Shown here in pieces: positions 4,943-9,739 of a DNA stretch of 9,739 bases. Position 1 is the first letter of the stretch; the number at the start of each line of letters is the position of its first letter. The translations under genes and the position numbers were made by a program. Below the pieces are notes generated by a model. The model was not told the origin of the DNA, did no database searches, and was given only the letters and a program-made list of their open reading frames with translations. The DNA is from an uncultured Erysipelotrichaceae bacterium. GTDB lineage: Bacteria > Bacillota_I > Bacilli_A > Erysipelotrichales > Erysipelotrichaceae. Where the stretch lies: positions 1 through 9,739 of the forward strand of contig CAKUQM010000050.1 in NCBI GenBank assembly GCA_934675465.1. Direction: 5' to 3'.

Positions 4943-6160
4943 CTGCTATCCTCTCAATATCAGCTATTTCTTTTGGAACATCACTAGACAAAATTGTAGC
5001 TCCTGTTCCTGTAATCAATAAATCATCTTCAATTCTAATACCAATGTTTTCATCTTCAATATAAAGACCAGGCTCATTAGTAATAACATTACCTGCCACC
5101 AAAGGTGCATTACCAACATTAACATCATGAGTATCCAAACCTAAATGATGTGAAACACCATGGGAATAATATTCACTTATATCCTTAGTCAAACCATGCT
5201 TAGGAAGCTCTCTTGTATAGTAATCAACAACTAGTTTATTTAAATCCCTTAAAGTAATTCCTGGCTTAGCATTCTCTACCACAATCTTTTGAGCATTCAA
5301 TACTAGTTCATAGATTTCCTTTTGGCGATCACTAAACTTGCCATTAACTGGGAAAGTTCTAGAAATATCAGCACAATAATTCTTAAAAGTCGCACCCAAA
5401 TCACACAAGAACAATTCACCATCCTCCATCACTTGATTATTATCACTGTAATGAAGAACAGTAGCACGCTTACCGCTAGCACAAATTGACTTAAATGAAT
5501 TCTTATTACAAACATTTTGAGCCAACACTAAGTTAAACAAACCTTCCATAGTCATCTCATTCATACCAGGTCTAATTGAAGCCATCATTTGTTTAACACC
5601 AGCATTTGTAATATTGATAGCTTGTCTAATACAAGTCAATTCATAATCATCCTTAACCATACGAGACTTTGCGAGTAATGGATAAATATCCTTAATAACC
5701 AAAGAAGGATGATTGCTTCTTAACTTATTGGCAAATTTAATCGCAACAGTTTCCTCTTGACTTGCATCATAATGCCACAAACCTTAAAATCACTATTATG
5801 ACGTTGACGATTTAAGACATTAGCTAAATAGCCTTCTAATTCACTATAATCAGAAACATTAGCCACACCACTCACATCACTTGCTTCACCCTTGAGCATT
5901 CTACCGCCTACCCACTTAGCCATTAGCTCATCATAAGGCAAAATAAATAATTCTTCATTAATGTGGCCATCAATCATTGTCACAACCAAGGCCATAGTTT
6001 CCTTTTCTAGACCTGTTAAATAATAAAAATTACGATTAACATCAAAAGGATAAGCCTCATCCTCTGACTTCATAATAGGATTGCCAGAAAACAATACTAA
6101 AGCAGAATTGCCAGTAATATCCTTAACTAATCTTTCTCTTCTAACTGAAAATAAATTCAT
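4932..6160 (-). pseudogene. pepP: Xaa-Pro aminopeptidase (M24B), split by a frameshift
   Basis: Two open frames together make one proline aminopeptidase of about 409 residues, which would remove N-terminal residues that precede proline. The 5' frame (6160 down to about 5779) encodes the N-terminal AMP_N-type domain, with NRNFYYLTGLE at 44-53. Left alone it runs on to 5720 as unrelated sequence. The 3' frame (about 5780 to 4932) encodes the pita-bread catalytic domain with every expected metal ligand: Asp in LCDLGA, Asp in CADISRTF, His in SHHLGLDTHD, Glu in TNEPGLYIED and Glu in GIRIEDD. A single base is missing between them. AAGGAG 9 bases before ATG 6160 overlaps the thiI stop codon, so it is the fourth gene of the operon. 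Because both halves are otherwise intact, the break is either very recent or an assembly error. Confidence 0.85.
5778..5790 (-). other. Frameshift site within pepP
   Basis: On the coding strand GATTTTAAGGTTTG joins the two frames. The upstream frame reads D-F-K-V-C-G, and the downstream frame reads G-L-W-H-Y-D after a TAA at 5786-5784. One added base in the AA, GG or TTT run (5779-5785) would give D-F-K-[VG]-L-W-H-Y-D and restore a full-length protein. Confidence 0.8.
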
Positions 6161-6173
6161 CTAAAAACACTCC

Positions 6174-7370
6174 TTAAAATATCTCATCATCTTTTTTATC
6201 TAAATAAGAAACCTTAACTATTTCCTCATTCTTGATTGCCTCTTCAATTAAAGACTCATAATCAAATTTTGATTCATAGAATAAGCATTCCTTCTCTTTT
6301 GGCTTAGTAACCGGATTCTTAGGATCAAAAATAGTACAACAGTCCTCATAAGGAAGAATTGAAGTCTCATAAGTGCCAATTTTCTTAGCCATCTCAATAC
6401 TCTCAATCTTATCCATCATACACATAGGACGAAGAATTAGTGTATCACAAACCTTCGCGATAACCGAAATACTCTCAGGAGTCTGAGAAGCAACCTGACC
6501 AACACTCTCACCATTTGTGATTAGATTAATCTTACGTGCCTTACAAATTCTATCCGCAATACGATACATCATTCTACGCATGATTGTTATCGCATAAGAC
6601 TCATTGGCATGCTTATAGATAGCCAATTGTAACTCAGTAAAAGGAATAACATGAATAATAATATCACCCTGATAAACACTTAATTGCCTTGCTAACTCGA
6701 AAACCTTTTCCTTAGCTTGAGCACTTGTATATGGTTCTGAGGCAAAATGAATACACTCAATTTTTAAACCCCTTTTCATTGTTAAATAACCAGCAACAGG
6801 AGAATCGATACCACCAGACATCATCAGCATAGCTCTACCATTGACACCTGTTGGATAACCACCAATACCCCTAATCTTTTCATCCATGATTACAGCATTT
6901 TCTTGATTAATAACCACATAAATCTTAAGATCTGGATTATGAACATCAACCTTCAAATCGCTATTTCTTAAAACATGACCAGCAACCTGTCTATTAATCT
7001 CATCGCTTCTAAGTGGAAAAGACTTATCGCTTCTCTTTGAAACCATCTTAAAAGTCTTATAATCCTTCTTCTTTGTAAGCTCTAAGGCAGTCTTTTTAAT
7101 CTCCTCAATATCACGATCTACTAAAATAGCACCCGAAAAATAAGCATAACCAAATACTTGCTTAAGATCTTCCTTAATCAATTCGTAATTTTCACCATTT
7201 AGTTCAATATATAAGCCATCATGTAAAGTACGATAAGATAATCCAGGATAAGCCCTAAGCCTTTTCTTAATATTATTAGTTAAAGCCTTAGTAAAATCTT
7301 TTCTATTCTTACCTTTAGTAGATAATTCACCATATCTAACAACTATATGATCATAATTAAATGTAGTCAT
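6174..7370 (-). CDS. thiI: tRNA 4-thiouridine synthase ThiI, short form
   Basis: ThiI adenylates uridine 8 of tRNA and replaces its oxygen with sulfur. In some bacteria it also supplies sulfur for thiamine. The 398-residue protein has an N-terminal ferredoxin-like and THUMP region (about 1-165), then a PP-loop ATP pyrophosphatase domain with SGGIDSPVAGY starting at S185. The Cys pair C344-C345 in YEDCCTIF lies at the position of the catalytic cysteine known in E. coli (C344). There is no C-terminal rhodanese domain, as in Bacillus, where the adjacent NifZ desulfurase passes sulfur directly. That desulfurase is the preceding gene here, overlapping by 14 bases. GGAGG lies 12 bases before the ATG, a slightly long spacing, and no better start is in frame. 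The next gene begins 13 bases after the stop. Confidence 0.95.
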   Translation of the reverse strand: MTTFNYDHIVVRYGELSTKGKNRKDFTKALTNNIKKRLRAYPGLSYRTLHDGLYIELNGENYELIKEDLKQVFGYAYFSGAILVDRDIEEIKKTALELTKKKDYKTFKMVSKRSDKSFPLRSDEINRQVAGHVLRNSDLKVDVHNPDLKIYVVINQENAVIMDEKIRGIGGYPTGVNGRAMLMMSGGIDSPVAGYLTMKRGLKIECIHFASEPYTSAQAKEKVFELARQLSVYQGDIIIHVIPFTELQLAIYKHANESYAITIMRRMMYRIADRICKARKINLITNGESVGQVASQTPESISVIAKVCDTLILRPMCMMDKIESIEMAKKIGTYETSILPYEDCCTIFDPKNPVTKPKEKECLFYESKFDYESLIEEAIKNEEIVKVSYLDKKDDEIF

Positions 7371-8475
7371 AACGCTTAATATCCTCCTTTAAACAATCTA
7401 TTAAACAATCAATCTCTTCCTTGGTATTAGACTCACCAAAAGAAATTCTTAACGCATAATCCTCATCAACACCCAAAGCCTTCAAAGTACGATTACCTTC
7501 ATTCTTACGAGAACCACAAGTAGACTTAGAAGAAACCATAATATCTCTTGCGTTCAACGCATTTAATTCTACTTCACTTTTAATCGGAGTTGAAATATTA
7601 ATTAAACTTGGTAGACAGGTATCGAAAGAATTTACAGTAACACCATCAACTTCCTTAATTCTCTCCATAAAATACTTATTAAGCTCTAAGATATGCTTAT
7701 TGTAAGCTTCCATGCCCTCTAAAGCCAGCCTAACAGTCTTAGCCAAAACGATATTAGTAGGCGCATTACTTGTACCGCCCCTAATACCAAATTCCTGTTG
7801 ACCACCAGATATTATAGGAAGTAATTCTACATGCTTCTTCTTAATTAAAGCACCAGAACCCTTTAAACCATGAATCTTATGAGCAGAAAATGATGCCATA
7901 TCAATATCTCTCATATCGATATCAACCTTAGCCAAACCTTGTGTGATATCACAATGAAAATAAGTGCCACTATTCTTCTTAACAATCTCTTTGATGGCAT
8001 TAATATCATTAACAGCACCAATCTCATTATTAACAAGCATTATACTAACCAATAAAGTATCAGGCCTTAAAGCCTTCTTAACATCATCTGGCCTAATCAT
8101 ACCCTTTTCATCAGGATACAAATAAGTAACCTCATAACCAAAATGTTCTTCTAATTGCTTAAAAGAATTATAAACACTTGAATGCTCATAGATACTAGTA
8201 ATCAAATGCTTCCTTGCATTATTAAAACATAGGCCCTTGATAGCTAAACTATTAGCCTCAGAGGCACCACTTGTAAAAATTATTTCATCCTTGCCAACAT
8301 TAAAGCTATCCGCAATAAGCTTTCTAGCCTTTTCTTGCATATTATAAATAGCGACGCCATCATCATACAAAGCATCGCTATTACAATAATAATCATCTAA
8401 TAAAGTCTTGTATGTCTTTAATACCTCAGGATTTAAAGAAGTAGTAGACACATTATCAAAATAAATCTTCTTCAC
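7357..8475 (-). CDS. nifZ: Cysteine desulfurase, NifZ-type partner of ThiI
   Basis: A PLP-dependent class V aminotransferase-fold enzyme (372 residues) that takes sulfur from cysteine as a persulfide. Visible active-site residues are H98 in YEHSSV, D176 and Q179 in HCDITQGLAK, PLP lysine K200 in SAHKIHGLKG, and catalytic Cys320 in SSKSTCGSR on the mobile loop. GGGQQE-type and RGGTSN blocks follow the family. The start is GTG at 8475, not ATG, supported by GGAG 8 bases upstream. Its G is shared with the TAG stop of ezrA (TAGTG), a one-base overlap that implies coupling. Position between ezrA and thiI matches Bacillus nifZ, which is dedicated to ThiI. A general IscS/SufS role in Fe-S assembly is less likely, but sequence alone does not exclude it. 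Confidence 0.9.
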   Translation of the reverse strand: MKKIYFDNVSTTSLNPEVLKTYKTLLDDYYCNSDALYDDGVAIYNMQEKARKLIADSFNVGKDEIIFTSGASEANSLAIKGLCFNNARKHLITSIYEHSSVYNSFKQLEEHFGYEVTYLYPDEKGMIRPDDVKKALRPDTLLVSIMLVNNEIGAVNDINAIKEIVKKNSGTYFHCDITQGLAKVDIDMRDIDMASFSAHKIHGLKGSGALIKKKHVELLPIISGGQQEFGIRGGTSNAPTNIVLAKTVRLALEGMEAYNKHILELNKYFMERIKEVDGVTVNSFDTCLPSLINISTPIKSEVELNALNARDIMVSSKSTCGSRKNEGNRTLKALGVDEDYALRISFGESNTKEEIDCLIDCLKEDIKRYDYI

Positions 8476-9739
8476 TAAATATTCTCCAAATAATCATTAT
8501 CACTAGAATTAGGGAACAACCTTTCCATACAAGAAATAGCCATAGTCAAAGCCTTAGTATATTCACCATTCAAATAAGAAAACTCCGCCTTAGAAAGATC
8601 ACGCTCAACCTCTGGATAAGTAGAACGATACTTATTGCCAAAGACAATCGCATTCTCAACCATAATTGCCATACCAACAATATTATTTACATTGTTGTAG
8701 AACTTATAAATAAAATCAATCGCATCATCTAAAGTAGTATTTAACTCATCAATATCAATTGGAACCATAGCCAATTGTTCCTTAATCTTGGCAATCTTTA
8801 CTCTACCACTTGCCAAATCATCATTATAAGAATCAGCAATTGTAGGCAAATGATATTCAAGAACCTTAACTTCAACCTCATTTAAAACAACCTGTAACTT
8901 CATAAGTTGCGTCTTTGCCCTTAATTCAACCGTTGTATTCTTATCAAAAATAGTCTTATATTCCATTAATGACTTAGCATCGTCACCAATAGTCTCTAAA
9001 ATCTTATTACCTCTATCCAAAAGAAGAGTACTAGGACTATCATTAGTCACGATATCTTGATTTAATTCGATAATATCAGCCTGATACTTATCAATAGACT
9101 TTTCCTTTTCTTTTAAATAAGCAGTCAAATCTTCGATACCAAAACGCTTAGAATCCTTCTTATAAGCCACACTTACATAATTATGTAAAGACTTAAGCTC
9201 ATTCAATTTATTCGCAATGTCATCAGAAACAACTTTAACACCATTATATGCCTCGCCCTCAGCCTTAATATTCTCTAAGATTTCATTAAGCTCAGCCCTT
9301 AATGTTTCATTATTTTCCTTAACGCCACCGATTTCACCATCAGATAAAACCTTAATATTCTCACTAATGCCCTTCTTGATATTCTCTAGTTTCTTTTCAA
9401 TATCTAAATGAATTGTATAAGCACCACGTTGTCTTAATAAGGCATATTGTCTATTAACCTCATCAACCATCGCAGGCAAGACACCCTTAGAATCAGTAAT
9501 CAAAGTAGGAATCTCATTAAGGCATTTTCTAATAGAAGCGATATCTTCACTAATTTGATCTAAACATTCTTTAGAACTAATATAGTCAGAAACATACATG
9601 AACTCTTCACTCTTTGAGAAAAGATCTTCAATATGTTGAATTTTCTTATCGATACCCTCATTGGCAATCGATAAAGCAACCTTATTCTTATTAATATATA
9701 ATTTTAATTCTCTAAAATCTTCCTTTAATCTAGCAGAGC
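8475..9739 (-). CDS. ezrA: Septation ring regulator EzrA, 5' end outside window
   Basis: EzrA is a membrane-anchored, spectrin-like protein of Bacillota that restrains FtsZ ring formation and helps place the division machinery. The C-terminal 420 residues or so are present. The reading frame has no stop from the ATG at 9599 back to the window edge (46 further codons, beginning SARLKEDFRELKLY and ending SKSEEF). The gene therefore continues upstream and 9599 is an internal Met. Intact EzrA is about 560-570 residues with an N-terminal transmembrane helix, which must lie beyond the edge. The sequence is almost all charged helix, as expected of triple-helix repeats. Near the end FGNKYRSTYPEVERDLSKAE matches the conserved QNR patch (YGNRYRxxxPEV) important for septal targeting. 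It is the first visible gene of the operon. Confidence 0.93.
   Translation of the reverse strand, partial: SARLKEDFRELKLYINKNKVALSIANEGIDKKIQHIEDLFSKSEEFMYVSDYISSKECLDQISEDIASIRKCLNEIPTLITDSKGVLPAMVDEVNRQYALLRQRGAYTIHLDIEKKLENIKKGISENIKVLSDGEIGGVKENNETLRAELNEILENIKAEGEAYNGVKVVSDDIANKLNELKSLHNYVSVAYKKDSKRFGIEDLTAYLKEKEKSIDKYQADIIELNQDIVTNDSPSTLLLDRGNKILETIGDDAKSLMEYKTIFDKNTTVELRAKTQLMKLQVVLNEVEVKVLEYHLPTIADSYNDDLASGRVKIAKIKEQLAMVPIDIDELNTTLDDAIDFIYKFYNNVNNIVGMAIMVENAIVFGNKYRSTYPEVERDLSKAEFSYLNGEYTKALTMAISCMERLFPNSSDNDYLENI

Noticed and set aside
5775..5790. Programmed -1 frameshift in pepP
   Set aside because: TTTTAAG is not a true slippery heptamer. After slipping, the A-site codon becomes TAA, and no downstream stimulatory hairpin is evident.
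9217..9411. Plus-strand open frame inside ezrA, and similar antisense frames at 1859-2044, 3058-3243 and 4306-4563
   Set aside because: All lie opposite well-supported genes, lack ribosome binding sites and have low-complexity products typical of shadow frames.
1..9739. Use of TGA as a tryptophan codon, suggested by the absence of TGA stops
   Set aside because: About ten stops is a small sample. The tryptophans I checked are TGG, and no gene is broken by an in-frame TGA.

Overview
The window is AT-rich (about one third G+C by eye) with dense genes on both strands and only TAA or TAG stops. Gene content points to a low-GC Bacillota, plausibly of the Erysipelotrichia/Bacilli type. EzrA is a Bacillota division protein, the ezrA - cysteine desulfurase - thiI order is known from Bacillus, and the MnmL/MnmM (YtqA/YtqB) tRNA-modification pair is typical of this phylum. 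The exact lineage cannot be named from this sequence.

Layout. 1-270: non-coding, with repeated TGTGGGT motifs, an intrinsic terminator and a possible divergent promoter at the left edge. 240-616: remnant of an ISL3-like insertion sequence keeping only the transposase C-terminus. 622-657: a terminator probably shared with the convergent response regulator. 726-1391 (-): orphan OmpR/PhoB-type response regulator. 1455-1530 (+): tRNA-Gln with anticodon CUG, divergent from the regulator. 1571-2269 (-): tail-anchored, low-complexity protein of unknown function with a 12-bp DNA repeat read in two frames. 2330-3788 (+): mnmL-mnmM operon, ending in a terminator built into the last codons of mnmM. 3789-4120: intergenic stretch carrying two copies of a hairpin-containing module. 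4121-4942 (+): membrane-anchored metallophosphoesterase with a degenerate active site. 4932-9739 (-): operon ezrA (start off the window) - nifS/nifZ-like desulfurase - thiI - pepP-like aminopeptidase. The aminopeptidase is split by a one-base frameshift, and the operon terminator lies inside the convergent metallophosphoesterase gene.

How it fits together. The theme is tRNA maturation. The desulfurase feeds sulfur to ThiI for 4-thiouridine at tRNA position 8. MnmL and MnmM finish the mnm5 group on wobble uridine 34 of a tRNA set that includes the UUG glutamine isoacceptor, and a CUG glutamine tRNA is encoded nearby. The strongest unusual signal is regulatory. Three genes that open transcription units (response regulator, mnmL, metallophosphoesterase) have a perfect TATAAT only 6-7 bases before the ATG and no Shine-Dalgarno sequence, which predicts leaderless mRNAs. 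Genes inside the minus-strand operon have clear Shine-Dalgarno sequences. I did not find a convincing new multi-gene defence or mobile system. The best candidates for something undescribed are the duplicated module at 3773-4116 and the TGTGGGT array at 106-209.
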